DNA of 64,000 bases from Allobosea lupini (GTDB lineage: Bacteria > Pseudomonadota > Alphaproteobacteria > Rhizobiales > Beijerinckiaceae). Below the pieces are notes generated by a model that saw only the letters and a list, made by a program, of their open reading frames with translations, had not been told where the DNA came from and ran no database searches. The DNA is taken from NCBI RefSeq assembly GCF_900109525.1, contig NZ_FOAN01000007.1:186001-250000 (forward strand), written 5' to 3'. Shown one piece after another: positions 19,024-27,868 of this stretch. A program made the position numbers and the translations under genes. Positions within the stretch are counted from its first letter, which is position 1; each line of letters opens with the position of its first letter.

Positions 19024-20274
19024 ATGGCGCAGCCGGGCGAGTTGCTCGCGGCAAGGGCGGCGGCGGAGTTCGCCGCCCGTGCCAGCTATGGCCGCCTGCT
19101 GGCGACGCTGGCGCGGCAATGGCGCGATCTCTCTGCGGCAGAGGATGCGCTGGCCGAAGCCTTCCGTGCCGCGCTGGAAAGCTGGCCCGAGGCCGGCGTG
19201 CCGGCGCGGCCGGAAGCGTGGCTGTTGACCAGCGCCCGCAATGCGCTGATCGACGCAGCGCGCCGCCGCCGGGCGCGCGCCGACGCCATACCGACATTGG
19301 CACTTGTTGCAGGGCGGGACGACGAGGGCGACAGCGGCGTCTTTCCAGACGAGCGGCTCAAACTGCTGTTCGTCTGCGCCCATCCGGCGATCGACGCTTC
19401 GGTGCGGCCGGCGCTGATGCTGCAGGCCGTGCTCGGGCTCGACGCCGCGCGCATCGCCGCCGCCTTCCTGACCTCTCCGGCTGCGCTCGGCCAGCGCCTC
19501 GTCCGCGCGAAGGCGAGGATCCGCGAGGCCGGGCTCGCCTTCGCCGTACCGGAGCAGGCGGAGCTGCCGGAGCGGCTGCATTGCGTGCTGCAGGCGATCT
19601 ACGCCGCCTATGGCAGCGGCTGGGAGGATGTTGCCGGCGCCGATCGCAAGCGTCAGGGTCTGACCGGCGAGGCGATCTTCCTGGCGCGGCTGGTCGCGGC
19701 GCTACTGCCCGCGGAGCCGGAAGCGCGCGGGCTGCTCGCGCTCATCCTGCATTGCGAGGCCCGCCAGGCGGCAAGGCGCGACCCCGCGGGCTCATTCGTG
19801 GCGCTGTCCGACCAGGATACGACCCTGTGGTCGGCGGAGCTGATCGCCGAGGCCGAGCGCGAACTCGCCGCCGCCTCGCGCCTAGGGCATCTGGGCTCGT
19901 TCCAGCTGGAGGCGGCCATCCAGTCGGTCCATGCCGGCCGGGCCCGCACCGGCCGGGTCAACTGGCCTATCCTGGCGCAGCTCTATGAGGGCCTGGTGCG
20001 GCTCGCGCCGACGCTGGGAGCCTCGACCGGGCGCGCAGCCGCCTTCGCCGAAGCGTTCGGGCCGGAGCGCGGGCTGGCAATCCTGGCCGAACTGCCTGAA
20101 GCGCAGACTGCCGGCTACCAACCCTATTGGGCGCTGAAGGCTCACCTGCTGGCGCGCACGGGCGCGGCTGCGGCCGCGCGAGAGGCCTATGGCCGCGCCA
20201 TCGGCCTGGCCGAGGATCCGGCCGTACGCGGCTTCCTGCACAGTGCGCGGGAGCAGCTTGGCGATTGGCCCTGA
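19024..20274 (+). CDS. ECF42-type RNA polymerase sigma factor with C-terminal TPR-like extension
   Basis: The 416-aa protein has an N-terminal sigma-70 region 2 (about residues 12-80, ending LTSARNALIDAARRR), region 4 (about residues 115-170) and a long C-terminal domain (about 180-416; DUF6596 region with AIYAAYGSGW, then TPR-like helices). This size and layout is the ECF42 class, whose extension replaces an anti-sigma factor as the control element. The ATG at 19024 is 14 bp after the DGPF gene. A much longer frame beginning at 18724 overlaps that gene and is rejected. Confidence 0.9.
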   Translation: MAQPGELLAARAAAEFAARASYGRLLATLARQWRDLSAAEDALAEAFRAALESWPEAGVPARPEAWLLTSARNALIDAARRRRARADAIPTLALVAGRDDEGDSGVFPDERLKLLFVCAHPAIDASVRPALMLQAVLGLDAARIAAAFLTSPAALGQRLVRAKARIREAGLAFAVPEQAELPERLHCVLQAIYAAYGSGWEDVAGADRKRQGLTGEAIFLARLVAALLPAEPEARGLLALILHCEARQAARRDPAGSFVALSDQDTTLWSAELIAEAERELAAASRLGHLGSFQLEAAIQSVHAGRARTGRVNWPILAQLYEGLVRLAPTLGASTGRAAAFAEAFGPERGLAILAELPEAQTAGYQPYWALKAHLLARTGAAAAAREAYGRAIGLAEDPAVRGFLHSAREQLGDWP

Positions 20275-20355
20275 TCAACTGCGACTGGACGCTGGCAGGC
20301 GCAAGATTATCCTTCCCTTGCGCGAGGTGGCGCGAATCGACCGGAGACGGACGCC

Positions 20356-22341
20356 ATGCAGTGGGCTGGTCGGCGCTGGCTGGGTCTGGCGATGCTGGCC
20401 TGTGTTGCCGCGAGCGCAGCCGCTGGCGCCGCCGAGCCGTTGCTCGATGTCCAGGATGTCCCCACGCTGCGGCGCCTGGAAGCCACCGGCTATGCGCTGT
20501 CCGATGTGCTTGGCAGTGGCCGGGCCGCCAGTACGTCTGATCTCGCCCGCGACAGTTCGGCCTTTCGGACGATTGCCGGCCAGGTCTACGAGGACGTCAC
20601 GGCGCTGCGCGCCGAGATGCTGGCCAATGGGCGCAGGCTCTATGAGGTCACCGACGGCAATGTCGGCCGGGTGATCGACCTGCGCTGGCTGCGCTCGCCG
20701 ATCGCGCGTTTCCAGCTGACGGCGATCGTCAACCGGCTCGACCGGCAGGACTTCGCGGCGCTGCTCGGCGAAACCGGTTGCGGCGAGCTGCGCCTGATTT
20801 ACCGGCTGGCCTATGCCTTCGACGATGCGAAGCTGAAGCGCCGGCTGGCCTCGCGCCTGCCGTTCACGCTCAACGCCGTCTTCAGCGTCAAGGCGGGCGA
20901 GGGCGGCTCCTGCCGCGAGGCGGCGCAAGCCTGGTCGATCGCGCCAGGCGGCGATCCGGCCATGCTGGCGCGGCAGCTCGCCAGCGGGCCGCTCTCGCCG
21001 CAGCGGATCAGCCTCAAGCAGATCGAGCTCAACGCCCAGATCGTGCGCTTCCCCTCCGGGATGGAGACCGAGTTCGGCGGACAGGCGGCCTATCTGCAGC
21101 GGGTCTTCGCGGCGTCGAAAGGGGAGGGCGGCTTGTCGCTCAAGCCCAAGCCGCTGGAGAACACGCCTGACGTCGCGAAGCTGAAGAGCGATGCCGCGCT
21201 CCGGCAGGAGCTGATCGACTATGTCAGGACCAATCTCCCGGCGATCGACCGGGGCGTCTACCAGCTGCCGGAGCGCTTCCTGGCGACGAAGGCGATCTCC
21301 TACTCGACCTTCGGCAGTGCCCGGCTCGCCAATCACCCTTTCACCGAGGCCGTGCCGGCGGGCGCACTGACCGGGCTCGAGTTTGGCGCCACCCGGCTGG
21401 TGCGCAACGAGAAGGCGCTGCTGGAGCGGCTCGACAACGGCTCCTGCATGGGCTGCCACCAAGCCGGCGCCACCGCCGGCTTCCACATGTTCGGGCTCGA
21501 CGACGGTTCGACCTCGGCGCTGAACCGGATCAAGACCGGCATATCCCCGCATGTCTATGCGGAAGGCTTTCGCCGCACGGCCTATGTCGCCGCCGTTGCC
21601 GCCGGGACAGAGCCGGACCGCTATCGCCAGCCTTCCTTCGCGCCACCGGCGAATTGGCAAGCGGAGCGGCCCTTTACCTACAAGCCGGCTGCGCTGACCA
21701 TGCCCTGTCTGACCGGTGAGAGCGCCAAAGCCTTCGGCGAGGGTTGGGGTTGCGCTGCCGGCTCGGTCTGCAAGCCGCTGGTCGAGAGCAAGGCGGTCGG
21801 GATCGAGCTCGGCCAGTGCGTCAGGCTCGACGAAGCCCGCAATTTCTCCGGCCAGCCCTGCCTGACTGGCGCGATCACCACCGCTATCGGCAAGCCCTAT
21901 CTCGACCGCTACCGCAAGACCGGCCAGTTCGGCGCCTTCGCCTCAGGCTTTTCGCAGACCGCCTTCACCTGCCGGCCGGCCAAGATCGGCGTTCCCGCCG
22001 GGATGGCCTATCGCCAGTGCACGCCGGCCGACCGGACCTTCGCCGGCTTCGCCAATGGCAAGGTGCCCGACGAGATCTGCGGGCTCGCCGGCGGCAAGGC
22101 GTTTGACGATTGCGTCGCGACCAACCGCTTCGACGACTGCCTGTCGAAGGCAGTGACGCGCGGCAATCGCGGCACCTGCAGCGCCACCAGCTTCTGCCGC
22201 GAGGATTATATGTGCCAGGCGATTCCGGACGACGTGCCGGGCGCGACCACGACGGTCAAGGATTACGGCTTCTGCTCGCCGACCTATTTCCTGTTCCAGA
22301 TGCGGATCGACGGCCATCCCGATCCGCAGGCGCGGCTGTAG
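20356..22341 (+). CDS. Large secreted cysteine-rich protein with one CxxCH motif, unknown function
   Basis: The 661-aa protein has a signal peptide (cleavage near AAAGAAE, about residue 25), an alpha-rich N-terminal half, and one possible haem-binding motif SCMGCHQ (Cys364, Cys367, His368). The last 230 residues contain many Cys (for example PCLTGE, GCAAGSVCKP, CSATSFCRED) spaced as if for disulphides, with a twice-repeated PCLTG start. The Cys content implies a periplasmic or extracellular location. It could be a mono-haem c-type cytochrome fused to a disulphide-rich domain. I do not recognise the family. It converges on the dioxygenase gene with only 3 bp between stops. Confidence 0.8.
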   Translation: MQWAGRRWLGLAMLACVAASAAAGAAEPLLDVQDVPTLRRLEATGYALSDVLGSGRAASTSDLARDSSAFRTIAGQVYEDVTALRAEMLANGRRLYEVTDGNVGRVIDLRWLRSPIARFQLTAIVNRLDRQDFAALLGETGCGELRLIYRLAYAFDDAKLKRRLASRLPFTLNAVFSVKAGEGGSCREAAQAWSIAPGGDPAMLARQLASGPLSPQRISLKQIELNAQIVRFPSGMETEFGGQAAYLQRVFAASKGEGGLSLKPKPLENTPDVAKLKSDAALRQELIDYVRTNLPAIDRGVYQLPERFLATKAISYSTFGSARLANHPFTEAVPAGALTGLEFGATRLVRNEKALLERLDNGSCMGCHQAGATAGFHMFGLDDGSTSALNRIKTGISPHVYAEGFRRTAYVAAVAAGTEPDRYRQPSFAPPANWQAERPFTYKPAALTMPCLTGESAKAFGEGWGCAAGSVCKPLVESKAVGIELGQCVRLDEARNFSGQPCLTGAITTAIGKPYLDRYRKTGQFGAFASGFSQTAFTCRPAKIGVPAGMAYRQCTPADRTFAGFANGKVPDEICGLAGGKAFDDCVATNRFDDCLSKAVTRGNRGTCSATSFCREDYMCQAIPDDVPGATTTVKDYGFCSPTYFLFQMRIDGHPDPQARL

Positions 22342-22344
22342 CGC

Positions 22345-22944
22345 TCAGGCGGCCAGCACGAAGTCGAAGCGCCCGAGCTGGCCGCCTTCAGCCGGTCGAA
22401 GAGTCATCAGAAGTTTCTGGTCGAACAGGCCGTCGCGGCGGTTGCCGGGATCGTCCGGGAAATAAAGCTGGGTGGTGAGCACCGGGCTCTGCGCGCCGCC
22501 TCGCACCTTTACATGGAGATGGCGGGTGCGACCGGTATAGAGCCCGGGCGTGCGCGTGATGAACTGGTAGCGACCCTGCTGGTCGGCGAAGAGATGGCCG
22601 CGGAAGCGGAAGCCGCGGTTGTCGTACTGCCCGGATGGATCGGCATGCCAGAAATCGAGCAGGGCGCCGGGGATCGGCCGGCATTGCCGGGTCAGCACGA
22701 AGCCGCTCAGTACCAGCAGCGTGCCGTCGCCGTCGCTGCGTAGATCGGCGCGCTGGGGCGAGGACGGGGTGAAATAGGGGCCTTCCGTCTGCCGTGGGGT
22801 CGCCGTGGCGCGGCCCTCGCAAGCCGGTGTCAGCGGTCGTTCGGCTTCCTGGGCGAGAGCGTGCTCCGGCTGGGACAGTGCAGCCAGACCGGCAGCGGAC
22901 AGCAGGCTGATGACGTTGCGACGATCTGGCGACTGCTGGCTCAC
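22345..22944 (-). CDS. Secreted intradiol ring-cleavage dioxygenase
   Basis: The 199-aa protein belongs to the non-haem Fe(III) intradiol dioxygenase family (protocatechuate 3,4-dioxygenase beta-like). The Tyr and His ligands are seen in GQYDNRGF, PGLYTGRTRHLHV. The leader has SPDRRNVISLLSAAGLAAL, a twin-arginine-like export signal ending ALAQ. The start is placed at a GTG (22942-22944) because GGAGG lies 8 nt upstream and it begins the signal; longer frames to 23088 lack support. Exported members of this family act on unknown aromatic substrates. Confidence 0.85.
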   Translation of the reverse strand: MSQQSPDRRNVISLLSAAGLAALSQPEHALAQEAERPLTPACEGRATATPRQTEGPYFTPSSPQRADLRSDGDGTLLVLSGFVLTRQCRPIPGALLDFWHADPSGQYDNRGFRFRGHLFADQQGRYQFITRTPGLYTGRTRHLHVKVRGGAQSPVLTTQLYFPDDPGNRRDGLFDQKLLMTLRPAEGGQLGRFDFVLAA

Positions 22945-23120
22945 GACACGATCCTCCAGGAAGACTGTGTCCCATCTGCACCTTTCCGGCAAAATCAGTC
23001 TTGTACACGAACCCGTGACGGCCGATTTCACCCTTGCTTGCTCAATTTCAAGCATGCTGCATCCGGGGGGTTGATGGCTGCGTAGCATGATCTGCCACGT
23101 GGCGACGACCGGAGCTTCAC

Positions 23121-23903
23121 ATGATCAGGACTGGACTTCTCGCATCGCTCGCCATTGCGGGCTTGTCAGGCGCGGCATTCGCTGCCGATCTGCCCTCGCG
23201 CAAGGGGCCGGTCCTGGCGCCGATCGCGCCGATCTTCACCTGGACCGGCTTCTATGTCGGTGTCCATGCCGGCGCGGTCTTCACCGACAACAACATCCAG
23301 ACCGAAGGCACAGCGGCGAACACCATCGCCAACGTCGCTTTCTCGCGTCGTCCGCCGAGCCTGTCGGTGAGCGATACCGGCTTCATCGGCGGCGCCCAGG
23401 TCGGCTACAACTACCAGATCGGGCAGATCGTGCTCGGCGCCGAAGCCGATTTCTCCTACACCGACCTGAAGAAGCGCGAGAGCTTCATCGGCACCACCAA
23501 TGCGACTTCCAGTTTCCGGCAGGAGATGGAGTATTTCGGCACGGTGCGCCTGCGCGCCGGCTATGCTTTCGATCGCCTGCTCGTCTTCGCCACTGGCGGT
23601 CTTGCCTATGGCGACGTCAAGAACAGCGCGACCTTCTTCAGCGCCGCGGTACCGGGCCAGGTCGACTACGTCGGCAGCCGCGACAATGTCGAAATCGGCT
23701 GGACGGTCGGTGGCGGCCTCGAATACGCCTTCACCAACAATCTCTCGGTCAAGGCCGAGTACCTCTACTACGATCTCGGCAAGCGCAAGGTGCCGGTCAA
23801 CCTGCAGCCGGTCGGCCCTGCCGGCGGTTCCTATGTCTCGCGTTTCGAGAATACCGGCCATATCGTGCGCGCCGGCCTGAACTATCGCTTCAGCACCTTC
23901 TGA
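23121..23903 (+). CDS. Outer-membrane beta-barrel protein (Omp31/RopB family)
   Basis: The 260-aa porin-like protein has a signal peptide ending AFAAD (about residue 21), then the TWTGFYVGVHAG opening typical of Rhizobiales Omp31/RopB proteins, an Omp-barrel domain with GAEADFSYTDL, and a C-terminal strand ending in LNYRFSTF with terminal Phe. It is a different subfamily from the barrel at 15612. A terminator follows at 23924. Confidence 0.9.
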   Translation: MIRTGLLASLAIAGLSGAAFAADLPSRKGPVLAPIAPIFTWTGFYVGVHAGAVFTDNNIQTEGTAANTIANVAFSRRPPSLSVSDTGFIGGAQVGYNYQIGQIVLGAEADFSYTDLKKRESFIGTTNATSSFRQEMEYFGTVRLRAGYAFDRLLVFATGGLAYGDVKNSATFFSAAVPGQVDYVGSRDNVEIGWTVGGGLEYAFTNNLSVKAEYLYYDLGKRKVPVNLQPVGPAGGSYVSRFENTGHIVRAGLNYRFSTF

Positions 23904-23923
23904 GGCCGAGTTGATCCCGGAAG

Positions 23924-23954
23924 CGGGCTTTCGCCGCGTGCGAGAGCCCGTTTT
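23924..23954 (+). terminator. Intrinsic terminator after the second outer-membrane protein gene
   Basis: CGGGCTTTCGC (23924-23934) pairs with GCGAGAGCCCG (23940-23950) through an 11-bp stem with one G-U pair, followed by TTTT. Confidence 0.8.
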
Positions 23955-24057
23955 CATGGCCAGCGCCGGCTGGCGCAGACCATGATTCTTCGGCAATAGT
24001 TGCGCGCGAGGGAATCGACCGGCGAAGGCGTCCCTAGACCTAGCGCTGAGGGACGGC

Positions 24058-25731
24058 ATGTCTACCGATATCGAGATCGCCCGCGCGGCGACGCTTCAGC
24101 CCATTGGCGCGATCGCCGAGGCGGCAGGCATCCCCGATGCGGCGCTGCACCCCTATGGCAAGTCCATCGCGAAGGTCGATACCGGCGCGATTCCGGGCTT
24201 TGCCGAGAAGCCGGACGGCAAGCTCATCCTCGTCACCGCGATCAGCCCGACGCCTGCCGGCGAGGGCAAGACGACGACGACCGTCGGGCTCGGCGACGGG
24301 CTGAAGCGCCTCGGCAAACGCACCATGATCGCGTTGCGCGAGCCCTCGCTCGGCCCCTGCTTCGGCCAGAAGGGCGGGGCCGCCGGCGGCGGCTATGCCC
24401 AGGTCGTGCCGATGGAGCAGATCAACCTGCACTTCACCGGCGATTTCCACGCCATCACCAGCGCCCACAACCTGCTGGCGGCGATGCTCGACAACCATGT
24501 CTACTGGGGCAACGGGCTCGATCTCGATGAACGCCACATCGCCTGGCGGCGCGTGGTCGACATGAACGACCGGGCGCTGCGATCGATCGTCTCCTCCCTC
24601 GGCGGGGCGACCAACGGTTTCCCGCGCGAGGACGGCTTCGACATCACCGTCGCGTCCGAGGTGATGGCGATCTTCTGCCTTGCCCGCGATCTCGCCGATC
24701 TCGAAGAGCGGCTTGGGCGCATCGTCATCGGCCGCACCCGCAGCAAGCGCCCGGTCACGGCGGCCGAGCTCAACGCCCAGGGCGCGATGACCGTGCTGCT
24801 GCGCGATGCGCTGATGCCGAACCTGGTGCAGACGCTGGAAGGCACGCCCGCCTTCGTCCATGGCGGGCCCTTCGCCAACATCGCCCACGGCTGCAATTCG
24901 GTGATCGCGACGCGCGCCGCGCTGAAGCTCGCCGACTATGTCGTGACCGAGGCCGGCTTCGGCGCCGATCTCGGAGCCGAGAAGTTCTTCGACATCAAGT
25001 GCCGCAAGGCCGGGCTGAAGCCCGATGTCGCGGTGGTGGTCGCGACTGTGCGGGCGCTGAAGATGCATGGCGGCGTCGCCCGCGACATGCTCGGCACGGA
25101 GAACCTCAAGGCGCTGGAGGCCGGGCTTTCCAACCTCGCCCGCCATGTCGAGAACGTCAGGAAGTTCGGCGTGCCGGCGATCGTCGCGATCAACAACTTC
25201 ACCAGCGATACAGCCGCAGAGCATGCGCTGATCCAGAACTTCTGCCGCAACCATCTCGGCGTCGAGGCAGTGATCTGCCGGCATTGGGCCGAGGGCGGGG
25301 CCGGTACCGAAGAGCTCGCGACAAAGGTCGCGGCGCTGACACAGAGCGGCGAGGCCGATTTCGCGCCGCTCTATCCCGATGCGATGCCGCTGCGCCAGAA
25401 ACTCGAGACGATCGCGCGCGAGGTCTATGGCGCGGCGGGCATCTCGGCGGATGCCAAGGTGACCGCCCGCTTCGCCGAGCTCGAGGCGGCCGGCTACGGC
25501 AACCTGCCGGTCTGCGTGGCGAAGACGCAGTATTCCTTCTCGGCCGACCCGACCCTGCGCGGGGCGCCGTCGGGCCACACCGTGCCCGTGCGCGAGCTCA
25601 GGCTCTCGGCCGGCGCCGGCTTCGTCGTCGCGATCTGCGGGGACATCATGACCATGCCCGGCCTGCCGCGCCAGCCGGCGGCGGAGCGCATCTACATCGA
25701 CGCGCACGGCCAGATCGAGGGGCTGTTCTAG
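24058..25731 (+). CDS. fhs: Formate-tetrahydrofolate ligase
   Basis: The enzyme makes 10-formyl-tetrahydrofolate from formate, THF and ATP, feeding C1 units into folate metabolism. The 557-aa sequence has the full family length, with the P-loop TPAGEGKT (residues 65-72) and the conserved REPSLGPCFGQKGGAAGGGYAQ segment that follows. The protein starts at ATG 24058. Together with frmA upstream it suggests capacity to handle C1 compounds, though the two loci are 6 kb apart and not one operon. Confidence 0.97.
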   Translation: MSTDIEIARAATLQPIGAIAEAAGIPDAALHPYGKSIAKVDTGAIPGFAEKPDGKLILVTAISPTPAGEGKTTTTVGLGDGLKRLGKRTMIALREPSLGPCFGQKGGAAGGGYAQVVPMEQINLHFTGDFHAITSAHNLLAAMLDNHVYWGNGLDLDERHIAWRRVVDMNDRALRSIVSSLGGATNGFPREDGFDITVASEVMAIFCLARDLADLEERLGRIVIGRTRSKRPVTAAELNAQGAMTVLLRDALMPNLVQTLEGTPAFVHGGPFANIAHGCNSVIATRAALKLADYVVTEAGFGADLGAEKFFDIKCRKAGLKPDVAVVVATVRALKMHGGVARDMLGTENLKALEAGLSNLARHVENVRKFGVPAIVAINNFTSDTAAEHALIQNFCRNHLGVEAVICRHWAEGGAGTEELATKVAALTQSGEADFAPLYPDAMPLRQKLETIAREVYGAAGISADAKVTARFAELEAAGYGNLPVCVAKTQYSFSADPTLRGAPSGHTVPVRELRLSAGAGFVVAICGDIMTMPGLPRQPAAERIYIDAHGQIEGLF

Positions 25732-25801
25732 CGCTTCGTCGTCGTTCCGGGGCGCTGCGCAGCAGCGAGCCTGGACCCATGACCGCGACGCTATTCCAGC
25801 T

Positions 25802-25894
25802 CGTCATGCTCGCCCTTGCGGCGAGCATCCACGTCTTGAACGCCGCTCTCGAAGGACGAAGACGTGGATGGTCGGGACAAGCCCGACCATGACG
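25802..25894. repeat. Palindromic intergenic repeat, family D
   Basis: Arms CGTCATG ... CATGACG enclose ATCCACGTCTT and AAGACGTGGAT, so the whole is an imperfect 93-bp palindrome. The right end matches the CCCGACCATGACG end of the family B copy at 63722-63813, so the families are related. It lies between two plus-strand genes. Confidence 0.75.
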
Positions 25895-25976
25895 GGAAAG
25901 ACGGCCCAGCCCGCCACATTCGTCAACGAAGCGTAAACCATATCGCGGCCACCATGCGTCCCGAGCGATTCCGAGC

Positions 25977-27752
25977 ATGTCGGAAGGCGCGGGAGATGCC
26001 GACGAGATGGGTTTGCTGAAAGCCTGGACCAATTCGGGCCTGAAGGCGCGTGTGCTCGTGCTCGTCCTGGCGACACTCGTCGCGATCGCCGTGCCTGCGT
26101 CCGGCATCTTCCTCTGGATGGTCAACGGCACGGTGGTGAAGCTCGGCACGCTCTTCGCCGAGAAGCAGATCCTGTTCGATCGCTATCGCGGGCTGGAAGC
26201 ACTGATGCGCGAGGTCTCGCTGGCCGAGACGGTGGCGCGCGCGCCTGTCATCGTTGACTGGGCGCAGGACGAGACCGATCCGGAGAAGGCCAAGCGCGGC
26301 CTTGCCGAGCTCGAGCACTACCGGCTCTCCTTCACCGACCGCAGCTACTTCGCGGTCGTCGACAAGAGCGGCCACTACTATTTCAACGACAAGGACAATG
26401 CTTACGAGCACAACCGGCTGCGCTATACCGTCTCGCCGAGTGCTCCGCAGGATGCTTGGTACTTCAAGACGCGGGCGCTCGGCAAAGGCTGCCATCTCAA
26501 CGTCAATCGCGACGAGGTGCTCTCCGTCACCAAGGTCTGGATCAACTGCATCATCCAGAAGGACGGCAAGGTGCTCGGCCTGATCGGCACCGGCGTCGAC
26601 CTCACGCAGTTCATCAAGGAGGTCGTCGAGTTCCCGCAGACCGGCGTGCAGAGCATGTTCGTCGACCTGCAAGGGGCGGTGCAGGCGCATCGCGATCCGC
26701 GCGTCGTCGACTTCCACAGCCTGACCAAGGACGCCACGGCGAAGAAGACGATCTTCCGCCTGCTCGACGAGGAGGGCGACCGCAAGGCTCTCGCCGGGAT
26801 GATGCAGCGTGTCGCCAAGGGCGAAGCGCTGGTCCTGTCACGCTTCATGCAGATGGACGGGCACGAGGTGCTGGTCGGCGTCGGCTTCCTCGACCGGCTC
26901 GGCTGGTTCAACGTCACGGTGATGGATGTCGACGCCATCATCGACCGCAAGCTGTTCGCGCCGCTCGCCGGGCTGATGGTGGCGATCCTCATCGCCGTGG
27001 CCGGGCTGATGACCTTCCTGTTCAAGCGCAAGGTGCTCGACCGGCTGGCATGGGTCGAGCAGGGCGTCACCAGGGTGCGCTCCGGCGATTTCACGGCCGT
27101 GGCGAAAGAGGACGGCAATGACGAGATCGCCCGGCTGTCGCGCGCATTCAACGAGATGGCCCAGGCCGTCGGCGACAATACCGGGCGGCTCGAGGCAATG
27201 GTGCGCGAGCGTACGCAGAAGCTCGAAGAGCTGGCGCAGCACGACCCGCTGACGTCGGTCCTGAACCGTCGCGGCTTCGAGGAGGTGTTTGCGCGCGAGC
27301 AGAACCGGGCGCAGCGCAACGGCACGGCCTGTGGCCTGATCATCGTCGATCTCGACCGCTTCAAGCTGGTCAACGACGATTATGGCCATCGCGCCGGGGA
27401 CGAGGTGCTGGTCGCCTGCGTGCGCCGGATGCTCCCGGCCCTGCGCAGCTACGATGCCTGCGCGCGCTGGGGCGGCGACGAGTTCATCCTGCTGATCAGC
27501 GACTGCTCGGCGCAGTCGCTGGCGACGGTCGCGAACAAGGTCGCGGCGCTGTTGCGCGAGGCGCCGATCATGCTCAGCGACGGCCGGGCCGTGCCGATGA
27601 CAGCGAGCCTGGGGGCGGCCATGGCGCTGCCTGAGGACAGCCTGACCGATGCCGCCGCGCGCGCCGATGCCGGGCTCTACCGGGTCAAGCATGGCGGCCG
27701 CGACGGCGTCGCGATCGACGAGACGGGTGCGATGTTGCGGCAGGTTGGGTAG
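25977..27752 (+). CDS. Membrane-bound diguanylate cyclase (sensor-HAMP-GGDEF)
   Basis: The protein makes the second messenger cyclic di-GMP. It is 591 aa with TM1 (about residues 24-47), a large periplasmic sensor domain (about 48-320, dCache-like, with KSGHYYFNDKDNAY), TM2 (about 327-348), a HAMP domain (about 350-405) and a C-terminal GGDEF domain with an intact catalytic motif at residues 499-503. No EAL domain follows, so synthesis rather than degradation is expected. An in-frame ATG at 26007 is the alternative start. No RxxD inhibitory site is evident five residues before GGDEF. Confidence 0.93.
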   Translation: MSEGAGDADEMGLLKAWTNSGLKARVLVLVLATLVAIAVPASGIFLWMVNGTVVKLGTLFAEKQILFDRYRGLEALMREVSLAETVARAPVIVDWAQDETDPEKAKRGLAELEHYRLSFTDRSYFAVVDKSGHYYFNDKDNAYEHNRLRYTVSPSAPQDAWYFKTRALGKGCHLNVNRDEVLSVTKVWINCIIQKDGKVLGLIGTGVDLTQFIKEVVEFPQTGVQSMFVDLQGAVQAHRDPRVVDFHSLTKDATAKKTIFRLLDEEGDRKALAGMMQRVAKGEALVLSRFMQMDGHEVLVGVGFLDRLGWFNVTVMDVDAIIDRKLFAPLAGLMVAILIAVAGLMTFLFKRKVLDRLAWVEQGVTRVRSGDFTAVAKEDGNDEIARLSRAFNEMAQAVGDNTGRLEAMVRERTQKLEELAQHDPLTSVLNRRGFEEVFAREQNRAQRNGTACGLIIVDLDRFKLVNDDYGHRAGDEVLVACVRRMLPALRSYDACARWGGDEFILLISDCSAQSLATVANKVAALLREAPIMLSDGRAVPMTASLGAAMALPEDSLTDAAARADAGLYRVKHGGRDGVAIDETGAMLRQVG

Positions 27753-27753
27753 G

Positions 27754-27861
27754 CGTCATTCTCGGGCGGAGCGAAGCGCAGACCCGAGAATCTCATGACG
27801 AGAAGGTGCTGACCGGAGCCTCCTCCGGCCTGAGATGCTCGGGTCAAGCCCGAGCATGACG
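27754..27861. repeat. Palindromic intergenic repeat, family B copy 1
   Basis: CGTCATTCTCGGG...CCCGAGAATCTC forms one hairpin and GAGATGCTCGGG...CCCGAGCATGACG another. It lies between the convergent diguanylate cyclase and idnD genes, 1-7 bp from either stop. The inverted copy is at 29801-29908 and a third at 63722-63813. Confidence 0.85.
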
Positions 27862-27868
27862 CGGTTCC

